64,000 bases of DNA from Albimonas pacifica (GTDB taxonomy: Bacteria > Pseudomonadota > Alphaproteobacteria > Rhodobacterales > Rhodobacteraceae), in assembly GCF_900113695.1 (NCBI RefSeq), contig NZ_FOQH01000002.1, positions 124,001 to 188,000 on the forward strand, given 5' to 3'. Both the position numbers and the translations under genes were made by a program. Shown here piece by piece: positions 25,342 through 33,336 of the stretch (within the stretch, counting starts at the first letter, position 1; each line of letters begins with the position of its first letter). Below the pieces are notes generated by a model that was given only the letters and a program-made list of their open reading frames with translations, ran no database searches and was not told the origin of the DNA.

Positions 25342-26465
25342 CCGGGGCCGGCGATCCCGCGCCGGGGTCCCGCTTCGCGCCCGACCCGGGCGACATGGCC
25401 GCCTGCCGCGCCGCGATCCGCACCGGCTCGCATTCCTTCCACGCCGCCTCGAAGCTGCTGCCCGCCCGGGTGCGCGACCCGGCGCTGGCGCTCTACGCCT
25501 TCTGCCGGCAGGCGGACGACGCCGTCGACCTCGCGGCCGGGGGGGCGGCGGACCGGGCCGCCTCGGTCGCGCAGCTGCGCCGGGGGCTGGCGCGGGTCTA
25601 TGCGGGCGAGCCGGCCGAGACCCCCTCGGGGCGCTGCTTCGCCGAGGCGGCGCGCGCCTTCGACCTGCCCCGCGCGCTGCCCGAGGCGCTGATCGAGGGG
25701 CTGGCCTGGGACGCCGAGGGCCGGCGCTGCGCGACGATGTCGGAGCTTCGGGCCTACGGCGCGCGGGTCGCGGGCTCGGTCGGGGCGATGACCACGGTTC
25801 TGATGGGGGTGCGCGACGCGGACGCCCTGGCGCGGGCCTGCGACCTGGGCGTGGCCATGCAGCTCACCAACATCGCCCGCGACGTGGCCGAGGACGCCGC
25901 CGCCGGGCGGCTCTACCTGCCGCTGGACCTGCTGCGGGCCGAGGGCGTGGATCCCGACGCCTTCCTCGCCGCCCCCGCGCCCCTCCCCGGCGTCCTCGCC
26001 GTGCGCGCGGCCCTGCTGCGCGAGGCGGAGCGGCTTTACCGCCGCGCCGAGCCCGGGGTGGCCGCCCTGCCGGCGGCCTGCCGCCCGGGGATCTGGGCCG
26101 CGCGGCTGATCTACGCCGAGATCGGCGGGCGCGTGACCGCGGGTGGGGCGGAGGGGTTCTTCGACCGCGCCCGCACCTCCTCGGCGCGCAAGGCGGCGCT
26201 CGCCCTGCGCGCGGCGGCGTGCGCGGCGGGGGATCTCGTCGCGCCCGACGCCGCCGGCCTGCGGGCGCCGCCCCTGGCCGAGACCGCCTTCCTGGTCGAG
26301 GCCGCCGCGCGCCCGGCGCCGCCGCGGCGCGACCGGGCGGGGCGCCTGCTGTCGATCCTCTCGGAGCTCGAGGCCCGCGACCGCGCCCTGCGCGGCTCCC
26401 TCGCCACCGCCGCGGCGCCCTGGTCCCGCGCGGGCGCCACGTCGCGCGCCCGCGCGCGCCAATGA
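25329..26465 (+). CDS. crtB: Phytoene synthase CrtB
   Basis: CrtB condenses two geranylgeranyl diphosphates to phytoene. The 378-residue enzyme has both Asp-rich metal sites: DDAVD at 63-67 (after LYAFCRQA) and DVAED at 185-189 (LTNIARDVAED). The start within the end of crtI implies coupling. The C-terminus is about 20-30 residues longer than in Rhodobacter and ends in an Arg/Ala-rich tail, because the coding end runs into the first copies of a 30-bp tandem repeat whose first unit supplies the TGA. Confidence 0.96.
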   Translation: MARLTGAGDPAPGSRFAPDPGDMAACRAAIRTGSHSFHAASKLLPARVRDPALALYAFCRQADDAVDLAAGGAADRAASVAQLRRGLARVYAGEPAETPSGRCFAEAARAFDLPRALPEALIEGLAWDAEGRRCATMSELRAYGARVAGSVGAMTTVLMGVRDADALARACDLGVAMQLTNIARDVAEDAAAGRLYLPLDLLRAEGVDPDAFLAAPAPLPGVLAVRAALLREAERLYRRAEPGVAALPAACRPGIWAARLIYAEIGGRVTAGGAEGFFDRARTSSARKAALALRAAACAAGDLVAPDAAGLRAPPLAETAFLVEAAARPAPPRRDRAGRLLSILSELEARDRALRGSLATAAAPWSRAGATSRARARQ

Positions 26466-26550
26466 CTGACCGTTCGCGCCCGCGCGCGCCAATGACTGAC
26501 CGTTCGCGCCCGCACGCGCCAATGAATGACCGTTGGCGCCCGCGCGCGCC
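26451..26550 (+). repeat. 30-bp tandem repeat spanning the crtB stop codon
   Basis: The unit CGCGCGCGCC AATGACTGAC CGTTCGCGCC occurs at 26451-26480 and again, identical, at 26481-26510. A third copy at 26511-26540 carries three changes, and 26541-26550 repeats only the first ten bases. The period is a multiple of three, and the TGA of the first unit ends crtB. The repeat occupies the crtB-cycA junction, where the photosynthesis cluster is interrupted compared with Rhodobacter. Confidence 0.95.
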
Positions 26551-26643
26551 GCTGACCTGCCGCGCCCGCGCGCGGCAACGACCATCCGCGACCACCCGCG
26601 GCGTCGCCCCCGCGCCGCCGCACCACACCGGAGGACGAAAGAC

Positions 26644-27075
26644 ATGAGGACGATCGCCGCATTCACCATCCTGGCCGCCGTTTCCGCGGCCGCCCCGGCG
26701 CTGGCCGCCGGCGACGCCGCGCGGGGCGAGAAGATCTTCCTGAAGTGCCGCGCCTGCCACGAGATCGTCGCCCCCGGCGGCGAGGTCGTCCAGCGCGGCG
26801 GCAAGGTGGGCCCGAACCTCTACGGCGTGATCGGCCGCCAGGCGGGCTCGGTCGAGGGCTTCAAGGGCTACAGCGACAGCATGAAGGCGGCCGGCGAGGC
26901 GGGCCTGACCTGGGACGAGGCGACGTTCACCGTCTACGTCCAGGACCCCACCGCCTTCCTGCGCGAGACCCTCGACGACGCCTCGGCCCGGGGCAAGATG
27001 ACCTTCAAGCTGACCAGCGGGATGGAGGACATCTACGCCTACCTGGTCAGCGTCGACGCCGACGGCGCCGACTGA
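26644..27075 (+). CDS. cycA: Cytochrome c2
   Basis: This periplasmic electron carrier returns electrons from cytochrome bc1 to the reaction centre. The 143-residue precursor has a Sec signal peptide (1-22, ending APALAA), the haem motif CRACH at 35-39 and Met119 (RGKMTFKL) as distal ligand. The segments GPNLYGVIGRQAG and the DPTAFLRETLDD stretch match Rhodobacter cytochrome c2 rather than the shorter c552 types. A GGAGGA-like ribosome site precedes the ATG. Being next to crtB suits co-use in photosynthesis, though this arrangement differs from R. sphaeroides. Confidence 0.92.
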   Translation: MRTIAAFTILAAVSAAAPALAAGDAARGEKIFLKCRACHEIVAPGGEVVQRGGKVGPNLYGVIGRQAGSVEGFKGYSDSMKAAGEAGLTWDEATFTVYVQDPTAFLRETLDDASARGKMTFKLTSGMEDIYAYLVSVDADGAD

Positions 27076-27093
27076 CCCCCGCCCGCCCTCCGA

Positions 27094-27119
27094 CCCCGGC
27101 GCGCGCCGTCGCGCCGGGG
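27094..27119 (+). terminator. Hairpin downstream of cycA
   Basis: CCCCGGCGCG (27094-27103) pairs with CGCGCCGGGG (27110-27119) around a six-base loop, 18 bp after the cycA stop. No T-run follows. It is a plausible end of the crtIB-cycA transcript or a 3' stabilising stem. Confidence 0.5.
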
Positions 27120-27343
27120 CGGCGGCCGGCTCCCCGATCCCCCCTCTCCTGCGGCCCCGGGCCGGCGGTCCGGCTGTGGATCGTCCGCCGCGCGTCCCGG
27201 CAGGCCCCGCCCCCGGGCGGCCCCGCCGGGCGAGGGGGGGACAGGCCCGCCGCGGCGTGCTAAAGGCGCCCGCACGCGCGGCCGGCCCCCCGAGGGGCGT
27301 CGCCTGCGCAGGGGATCGCCGCCGGAGCAGACCGCGAGCCGAG

Positions 27344-28345
27344 ATGACCAGACCTGACCGCCGCCTTTCCGTCGCGCCCATGATGGACTGGACCGACCGC
27401 CACTGCCGGGTCCTGCATCGCAAGCTGTCCGCGCGCACGCTGCTCTATACCGAGATGGTGGTGGGCTCGGCGATCGTGCGGGGGGATGCGGAGCGGCTGC
27501 TGCGCTTCCGGCCGGAGCTGGAAGGCCTGGTGGCGCTGCAGCTCGGCGGCTCGGACCCGCAGGTGCTGGCCGAGGCCGTGCGGCGGGCCTGCGCCTGGCC
27601 CTATGTCGAGATCAACCTCAACGTCGGCTGCCCCTCGGACAAGGTGCAGACCGGGACCTTCGGCGCCTGCCTGATGCGCGAGCCGGAGACGGTCGCCGCC
27701 TGCGTCGCCGCAATGATCCGCGCGAGCGAGGCCGAGGGCGGGCCCGAGATCACCGTCAAGTGCCGCATCGGCGTCGACGAGCAGGAGCCGGCCGACGTGC
27801 TGCCGGCGTTCCTCGACCGCATCGCCGACGCCGGCGTGCGCAGCTTCGCGGTCCACGCCCGCAAGGCCTGGCTGCAGGGGCTGAGCCCCAAGGAGAACCG
27901 GGAGATCCCGCCGCTGGACCACGACCTCGTCGCCGCCCAGAAGACGCGGCGCCCGGAGCTGGAGATCGTGGCGAACGGCGGGCTCGCGGATCTCGAGGCG
28001 GCCGAGGGGCGGCTCGCGGCGGGGCTCGACGGGGCGATGATCGGGCGCGCGGCCTATCACGAGCCGACGCGGGTTCTGGCCGCGGCCGACCGGCGGATCT
28101 TCGGCGCGCAGGGGCCGGACGCGGACCCGGTCGCCGTGGCGCGGGCGATGATGGACTACATCGAAGACGAGATGGCGAAGGGCGAGCGGCTGCACCGCAT
28201 CGCCCGCCACATGCTGGGCCTGTTCCACGGGCTGCCCGGCGCGCGGCGCTTCCGGCGGACGATCTCCGAGGCCGCCCACCGGCCCGGCGCCGACGCCCGG
28301 CTGATCGAGGAGGCGCTGAGCGAAGTGATCCCGGCGGCCGCCTGA
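27344..28345 (+). CDS. dusA: tRNA-dihydrouridine synthase DusA
   Basis: This FMN enzyme reduces uridines 20/20a in the tRNA D-loop. The 333-residue protein starts LSVAPMMDWTDRHCRVLHR, has the catalytic cysteine region INLNVGCPSDKVQTGTFGACLM (about 90-110), the DusA-specific ARKAWLQGLSPKENREIPPL (about 172-191), and the phosphate-binding IVANGG. The ATG at 27344 was chosen because the family N-terminus follows directly; the open frame upstream is just GC-rich spacer. It stands alone after cycA. The 187 bp behind it contain nothing recognisable. Confidence 0.95.
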   Translation: MTRPDRRLSVAPMMDWTDRHCRVLHRKLSARTLLYTEMVVGSAIVRGDAERLLRFRPELEGLVALQLGGSDPQVLAEAVRRACAWPYVEINLNVGCPSDKVQTGTFGACLMREPETVAACVAAMIRASEAEGGPEITVKCRIGVDEQEPADVLPAFLDRIADAGVRSFAVHARKAWLQGLSPKENREIPPLDHDLVAAQKTRRPELEIVANGGLADLEAAEGRLAAGLDGAMIGRAAYHEPTRVLAAADRRIFGAQGPDADPVAVARAMMDYIEDEMAKGERLHRIARHMLGLFHGLPGARRFRRTISEAAHRPGADARLIEEALSEVIPAAA

Positions 28346-28532
28346 GCCCGGGCGCGGCCCGCAGATCGGGCGCCGGCCGGGACGGTCCTCGCGGGCGGTT
28401 CCGGGCGTCGGGGAGCGCGGGGTCGGGGGCGGCTCTCGCGTCCGCTGCGCGGCCGCAACGCCCGCCCGCCGACCCCATCACGGACTCACGGCGCGGACTC
28501 ACGGCGCAGGATCACGGCGCGGCCGCGGGGCG

Positions 28533-28811
28533 TCAGCCCCGGCGGGCGCGGCGGCGGGCGGAGGGTCGGTTCCCGGGCGCGCGCAGGGCGCGCTCGCGCT
28601 CGGCGAGGCCGGCCATGATCTCGCGCCGGCGCTCGGAGGTCATCCGCGACCAGGCGGCGATCTCCTCGCCGGTGCGGAAGCAGCCCACGCAGATCTTCGC
28701 CGCGGGGTGCAGCACGCAGACGTTCACGCAGGGGCTCTCGATCTCGGCGCGCCGCCAGACGGCGGCGGCCTCGGCCCGGGGGTCGTGCCCGGAATCGGAT
28801 CGGTCGGTCAT
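28533..28811 (-). CDS. DUF1289 family cysteine-cluster protein
   Basis: The 92-residue protein holds the DUF1289 (Fe-S-like) pattern IESPCVNVCVLHPAAKICVGCFRTGEEIAAWSRMTSERR at about 24-62, with four cysteines (29, 33, 42, 45) likely to bind a metal or cluster, followed by an Arg-rich tail. The function of the family is unknown. The ATG at 28811-28809 overlaps the ruvX stop (ATGA), so it is co-translated with ruvX and ccmI. Confidence 0.88.
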   Translation of the reverse strand: MTDRSDSGHDPRAEAAAVWRRAEIESPCVNVCVLHPAAKICVGCFRTGEEIAAWSRMTSERRREIMAGLAERERALRAPGNRPSARRRARRG

Positions 28812-29320
28812 TCGTCCTCCGGCTCGAGCGCGGACAGGCGGTCCAGCGCGCCCTGGAGGATATAGGCCGCCGCCACGGCGTCGATCACCTCGGCGCGCCG
28901 CCGGCGCGAGGCGTCGGCCTCGAGCAGCGCCCGCTCGGCGGCGACGGTGGAGAGGCGCTCGTCCCACAGCAGGATCGGCGCTTGCGTCAGGCGCGCGAAG
29001 TTGCGCGCGAAGGCGCGCGTGGACTGGCAGCGCGGGCCCTCGTCCCCGGTCATGTTCACCGGCAGGCCCAGCACCCAGCCGCCCACGGTGCGGCCCTCCA
29101 GCGCCTCGAGCATCCGGTCCACGTCGGCGCGGAACTTCTTGCGACGCACCGTGGTCAGGGGGGAGGCGATGCGCCGGCGGCCGTCGGAAATCGCCATGCC
29201 GATGGTGCGGTCGCCGAGGTCGAGGCCCACGAGCTGGGCGTCGCGCGCGAGCAGCGGGCGCAGCTCCGCCGCCTGGGCGGATTCGAGGATCGGGGCGAAG
29301 CCCGGGCGCGCGTCGGTCAT
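28808..29320 (-). CDS. ruvX: Holliday junction resolvase-like protein RuvX (YqgF)
   Basis: This RNase H-fold nuclease acts in pre-16S rRNA 5' maturation and is annotated as a putative Holliday junction resolvase. The 170-residue protein shows GLDLGDRTIGMAISD at about 31-45 (first catalytic Asp), VLGLPVNMTGDEGPRC (about 82-97) and the second acidic site LLWDERLSTVAAERAL near 115-130. It overlaps ccmI at the start and DUF1289 at the end by four bases each. Confidence 0.94.
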   Translation of the reverse strand: MTDARPGFAPILESAQAAELRPLLARDAQLVGLDLGDRTIGMAISDGRRRIASPLTTVRRKKFRADVDRMLEALEGRTVGGWVLGLPVNMTGDEGPRCQSTRAFARNFARLTQAPILLWDERLSTVAAERALLEADASRRRRAEVIDAVAAAYILQGALDRLSALEPEDE

Positions 29321-30579
29321 TCGGCGACCCCCGCGCCGCGGGCGGCGTCGGAGAGCGTGGCCTCGGCCTCGGCGTCGCCGGCATGGGCTGCGCGCGCGGC
29401 CGCGTAGGCGGCGGCGGCGTCGCCGGTGCGGCCCAACACGCCGTAGGCGGAGATCAGGCGCGCCCATTCCTGCGCCGAGCCGCCCTCCGCCTCCAGCCGC
29501 TCGGCGAGGCCCGCGACCATGCCCTCGATCATCGCGGCGCGGTCCTGGGCGGTCATCTCGCCGGCGGCCTCCATCTGCTCGCGGCTCGGGCCGGGCAGGG
29601 CGGGGGCGGCGGGCGCGGGCCCGGCTTCCTCGAGCTGGCCGGCCTGGGCGGCGGCCTGCTCCAGGTCGGCGATCTGGGCGCGGATCGGGGCGATCCAGGG
29701 GGCGTCGGCGGGGCCTTCGCGCAGCAGCGCGCGCCAGAAGCGCAGGGCGAGGCCGTAGCGCCCGGTCTGGGCCAGCGCGAGGCCCGCGTAGTAGCGCCCG
29801 ACGGCGTTGGTCGGATCGGCCTGCAACGCGCGGCCGAGCTGGGTCTCGGCCTCCGGCGAGACATAGCCGCCGGCCGAGAGGATCATCGCCTCGGCCAGCG
29901 CCACGCGGTCCTCGGCCGGGGCGGCGTCGCCCTGCAGCTCGATCGCCTCGCGCATCGCGGCCTGGGCCTCTTTCACGTCGCCGAGCCGCATCAGGCTGTC
30001 GGCGAGCAGGCGGCGCCCGCGCACGTCGTCGGGCCGGTCGGCGAGCGCGGTGCGCAGCTGGGCCACCAGGTCGCGCATCCGCGTCTCCTCGGGCGTGGGC
30101 TCGGCCTCCGGCTCGGGCGACTGGGCGGCGGCGAGCTGCGCCTCGGCCTCCGCCTGGGAGGGGCGCTGCGCCTGGCGGGAGCGCACCTCGTCGAGGCGCG
30201 CCTGCAGCGGCCGGTCGGGGGCGCCGCCGGCGCCGAGCCAGAGATAGAGCCCGCCGCCGCCCAGCAGCACCGCCGCCACGAGCCCGGCCGCCAGCGCGCG
30301 CGAGGCGGCCTTCGGCGCCGGGCGGGCGGGGGCCTGGCGCTCGGCCTCCGCGGCGGCGGCGAGCAGGCGTCGGGAGATCTCGGCGCGGCTGCCCTCTGCC
30401 TCGGCCGGGGCCAGCACGCCGCGCTCGACGTCGCGGTCGAGGCTGCGGAGCTGGTCGCGGAACACCTGCACGTCGCGGGCGGCCTCGGGCTCGGCCGGGG
30501 CGGCGGCGGTCAGCAGGGGGCGCGCCAGCCAGGCGGCGGCGAGCAGGGCGGCGACGAGGGCGGCGATCCAGAACTCCAT
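29317..30579 (-). CDS. ccmI: c-type cytochrome biogenesis protein CcmI
   Basis: CcmI is the membrane chaperone that delivers apocytochrome c to the haem ligation complex. The 420-residue product has two N-terminal membrane segments (2-22 and about 95-115) flanking the short cytoplasmic region VFRDQLRSLDRDVERGVL, which is characteristic of CcmI, and a periplasmic TPR-like helical domain (about 165-410). Cytochrome c2 (26644-27075) is one likely client. It is divergent from soxB and heads the ccmI-ruvX-DUF1289 operon. Confidence 0.93.
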   Translation of the reverse strand: MEFWIAALVAALLAAAWLARPLLTAAAPAEPEAARDVQVFRDQLRSLDRDVERGVLAPAEAEGSRAEISRRLLAAAAEAERQAPARPAPKAASRALAAGLVAAVLLGGGGLYLWLGAGGAPDRPLQARLDEVRSRQAQRPSQAEAEAQLAAAQSPEPEAEPTPEETRMRDLVAQLRTALADRPDDVRGRRLLADSLMRLGDVKEAQAAMREAIELQGDAAPAEDRVALAEAMILSAGGYVSPEAETQLGRALQADPTNAVGRYYAGLALAQTGRYGLALRFWRALLREGPADAPWIAPIRAQIADLEQAAAQAGQLEEAGPAPAAPALPGPSREQMEAAGEMTAQDRAAMIEGMVAGLAERLEAEGGSAQEWARLISAYGVLGRTGDAAAAYAAARAAHAGDAEAEATLSDAARGAGVAE

Positions 30580-30989
30580 GCGGCTCCCCTAGCCTCGCGC
30601 GCGCGATCCGTCCACCGACGCCCGCGTGAGCGGCCCCGCCGCGGCGTCATGTCCCGCGCCGGCCCGCGGCTCGCGGCGCCCCGGGGCGGGAGGGCTCGAC
30701 GCCCCCGGGCCCGACCCCGCGACGCCCGTGCGGGACGCCCGTCCGGGGAGGTTGCGCGGGGCGCGCGCGCGCGGCGGGCGAGGGCGGTGCGGCGCGGGCC
30801 CGGGGCGGCGGCGGCGTCCCTCGGGTTCCCGCCCGCGACGCCGGCGGGGGTTGCGACGCGCCGCCGCTGTCGCTTTCCTTGGCCGAGACGGCGTTTCCGC
30901 GCCCCCGGCCGCCGGAGGGTTCCGGCAGAAGGGGGCCGACGCGCCTCGCGCCGCGTCCCGCCCGCGCAGTCCCGGAGGTTCCCCCGCCC
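30580..30989. other. 410-bp ccmI/soxB divergent intergenic region
   Basis: This very GC-rich spacer contains no credible gene. The soxB ribosome site GGAGGTT lies at 30974-30980. I see no convincing -35/-10 pair, repeat or hairpin terminator. It must hold both the ccmI and the soxB promoters. Confidence 0.6.
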
Positions 30990-32234
30990 ATGGCCCGCTA
31001 TTCGGTCTTCGCCATCGCCCGGCACGCCGCCTCCTGGCACCAGGGCTGGGAGAAAGCCTGGCGCTCGCCCGAGCCCAAGTCCGAGTACGACGCGATCGTC
31101 ATCGGCGGCGGCGGGCACGGGCTCGCCACCGCCTACTACCTCGCGAAGAACCACGGGATCCGCAACGTGGCGGTGCTGGAGAAGAGCTGGCTGGGCGGCG
31201 GCAACACCGGGCGCAACACCACCATCATCCGCTCGAACTACCTGCGCGACCCCTCGGCGGCGATCTACGAACTCGCCCGCGGCCTCTACGAGACGTTGAG
31301 CCAGGAGCTGAACTTCAACATCATGTTCTCCCCGCGCGGGGTGCTGATGCTGGCCCAGACCGAGCACGAGCTGCGCGCCTACAAGCGCACCGAGAGCGCC
31401 AACCGCGCCCAGGGCATCGCCACCGAGATCGTCTCGCCCGAGCGCTGCCGGGAGATCGTGCCGATCCTCAACGTGGCGGGGCCGCGCTATCCGGTGCTGG
31501 GCGGCCTGTGGCAGGCCCGCGGCGGCACCGCGCGCCATGACGCGGTCGCCTGGGGCTATGCGCGCGCGGCCTCGGACCTCGGCGTCGACATCATCCAGGG
31601 CTGCGAGGTCACCGGCATCGACCGCGACGCGAACGGCGTGACGGGCGTGCAGACCACCCGCGGGCCGATCCGCACCCGGAAACTGTGCATCGTGGTCGCC
31701 GGGCATTCGGGCGTGCTGGCCGAGATGGCGGGCTTCCGCCTGCCGGTCGAATCCGTGGCCCTGCAGGCGCTGGTCTCCGAGCCGATCAAGCCGGTGATCG
31801 ACTGCGTGGTGATGGCCAACACCGTGCACGGCTACATGAGCCAGTCCGACAAGGGCGAGCTGGTGATCGGGGGCGGCGCGGACGGGTTCAACAACTACAC
31901 CCAGCGCGGCAGCTTCCAGCATGTCGAGGAGACGGTGCGCGCGCTGGTCGAGACCTTCCCGATCATCTCCCGCCTGCGGATGCTGCGCCAGTGGGGGGGG
32001 ATCGTGGACATGACCGGCGACCGCTCGCCGATCATCGGGCCGACGCCGGTGCCGGGGATCTGGATCAACTGCGGCTGGGGCACGGGCGGCTTCAAGGCGA
32101 TCCCCGGCTCGGGCTGGGCGACGGCCGCGATGATCGCCAACGGCGAGGACCCTGTGGCGGGGCCCTTCGGCCTCGAGCGCTTCCGCGAGGGACGGATGAT
32201 CGACGAGTCGGTCGCCGCCGCGGTGGCCCATTGA
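30990..32234 (+). CDS. soxB: Sarcosine oxidase beta subunit
   Basis: The beta subunit of heterotetrameric sarcosine oxidase carries FAD and covalent FMN and oxidises sarcosine to glycine, giving H2O2 and a one-carbon unit. The 414-residue protein has the FAD fold AIVIGGGGHGLATAYYLAKNHG near residues 34-55 and GGGNTGRNTTIIRSNYL characteristic of SoxB. The C-terminal WGGIVDMTGDRSPIIGPTPVPG (about 333-354) belongs to the DAO family. GGAGGTT precedes the ATG. The other subunits lie at 33.0-36.9 kb rather than directly behind it. Confidence 0.95.
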   Translation: MARYSVFAIARHAASWHQGWEKAWRSPEPKSEYDAIVIGGGGHGLATAYYLAKNHGIRNVAVLEKSWLGGGNTGRNTTIIRSNYLRDPSAAIYELARGLYETLSQELNFNIMFSPRGVLMLAQTEHELRAYKRTESANRAQGIATEIVSPERCREIVPILNVAGPRYPVLGGLWQARGGTARHDAVAWGYARAASDLGVDIIQGCEVTGIDRDANGVTGVQTTRGPIRTRKLCIVVAGHSGVLAEMAGFRLPVESVALQALVSEPIKPVIDCVVMANTVHGYMSQSDKGELVIGGGADGFNNYTQRGSFQHVEETVRALVETFPIISRLRMLRQWGGIVDMTGDRSPIIGPTPVPGIWINCGWGTGGFKAIPGSGWATAAMIANGEDPVAGPFGLERFREGRMIDESVAAAVAH

Positions 32235-32239
32235 CCCGC

Positions 32240-32491
32240 TCAGTCGTTCCCCCCGTCCCCGCCGTGTCCGCCGCCGGGCGCCCCGTCGTTCGGGCCGCCG
32301 GCATTGTCGCGGCCGCGATGACGCCGGCGCAGCTCGGCCTCGACCGCGGCGCGGGCCGCGGCCTCGGTGGTGCGGTCGGCGCGGGTCCCGGGCCGGCGCC
32401 GGCGGCGCAGCAGCACCCACACGAACACCGCGCCGATCAGCGCGAAGGGCGCCCATTGCATCAGGCCCGCGGCCCCCGTCTCGTCGCCCAT
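32240..32491 (-). CDS. Small single-span membrane protein, hypothetical
   Basis: The 83-codon frame has a hydrophobic helix at about 10-28 (LMQWAPFALIGAVFVWVLL), then a basic cluster RRRRRP and a charged helical segment ending in a Gly/Asn-rich tail. A GGGAG element lies eight bases before the ATG (32491). It is convergent with soxB, six bases from its stop. I recognise no family; the arrangement (TM followed by a cytoplasmic arginine-rich tail) is credible for a real small membrane protein, but coding status is not certain. Confidence 0.5.
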   Translation of the reverse strand: MGDETGAAGLMQWAPFALIGAVFVWVLLRRRRRPGTRADRTTEAAARAAVEAELRRRHRGRDNAGGPNDGAPGGGHGGDGGND

Positions 32492-32709
32492 GCGCGTGTC
32501 TCCCTGCGCCGCGCGGCCCGCCGCCGCGATTTCGCCCCGATTTCGGGCCGTGTTTCGTCCGCTTCGCCCAGAAACGGCCGGAATAGTTATCGGTCCGTTC
32601 CTGAAAACCGTTGTAAAGGGTGCAACACGGCCATGAACAGTGGTTGGAACCTCGCCGAACGCCCCTATGTCCAGGGTCGGAACCTTAACCGACACGAGGA
32701 GACATCGTC

Positions 32710-32892
32710 ATGGCTGACGGCAATCGCAACGGCGCCAACCCGCTTCTGGCTTTCATCGTCGGCGCCCTGCTTGTGGTCGCGGTGGGCGGCGGCATCCTCG
32801 CCTACACCGGCAACCTGCCGACCGGCGCGGGCGCGGACGACGGCCCGTCCGTCACCCTCAAGCTGCCCGACGTGGACGTCGACAAGAACTGA
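32710..32892 (+). CDS. Small single-span membrane protein, hypothetical
   Basis: The 60-residue product has one membrane helix at about 12-32 (LLAFIVGALLVVAVGGGILAY) and a short acidic C-terminal tail rich in Asp. GAGGAG lies eight bases before the ATG. Similar short proteins (NGNGNPLLAFIVG-type) are common in Rhodobacteraceae genomes without assigned function. It is located between soxB and soxD in the same direction, but no sarcosine-related role is known. Confidence 0.65.
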   Translation: MADGNRNGANPLLAFIVGALLVVAVGGGILAYTGNLPTGAGADDGPSVTLKLPDVDVDKN

Positions 32893-32928
32893 TCGCCGGC
32901 CGGCGCGCGCCCTCGGGCGCGCCCGCGC

Positions 32929-32988
32929 GGTCGTGAGTTCGGTCGTGACGTCGGTCGTGACGTCGGTCGTGACGTCGGTCGCGATGTC
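32929..32988 (+). repeat. 12-bp tandem repeat upstream of soxD
   Basis: Five 12-bp units follow each other: GGTCGTGAGTTC, three identical GGTCGTGACGTC, then GGTCGCGATGTC. Each perfect unit contains the 6-bp palindrome GACGTC. The last unit ends 15 bp before the soxD ATG, next to its GGGAGGGG ribosome site, so the array lies in the soxDAG leader or promoter. Confidence 0.95.
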
Positions 32989-33003
32989 GGGAGGGGCCGC
33001 CTG

Positions 33004-33336
33004 ATGCTCCTCCTGACCTGCCCCCACTGCGGCGTCTCCGCCGAGGAGACCGAGTTCCACCCCGGCGGCGAGGCGCACCTGAAGCGCATCGGCCCCGACG
33101 GCGACGACGACGCCTTCATGGGCTACCTGTTCGAGCGCCGGAACCCCAAGGGCGTCCATTTCGAGCGCTGGCGCCATGCCTTCGGCTGCGGGAAGTGGTT
33201 TCACCTCGCCCGCTGCACCGTGACGCTCGAAGTCTTCGGCGCCTATCGCGCCGACGTGCACGCGCCCCCCGCCGAGATCGTCGAAAGAATCCAGGCCCGC
33301 CGCCCCGGCTGGACGCCCGAAGGGGAGGACGCCTGA
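33004..33336 (+). CDS. soxD: Sarcosine oxidase delta subunit
   Basis: This 110-residue zinc-binding subunit has Cys6 and Cys9 (TCPHCG), His58 and Cys62 (RHAFGCGKWFHLAR), the four zinc ligands of the SoxD fold. A strong GGGAGGGG ribosome site precedes the ATG. Its TGA overlaps the soxA ATG (TGATG), so delta and alpha are translationally coupled. The usual soxBDAG order is kept but the link to soxB is interrupted by about 770 bp. Confidence 0.95.
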   Translation: MLLLTCPHCGVSAEETEFHPGGEAHLKRIGPDGDDDAFMGYLFERRNPKGVHFERWRHAFGCGKWFHLARCTVTLEVFGAYRADVHAPPAEIVERIQARRPGWTPEGEDA

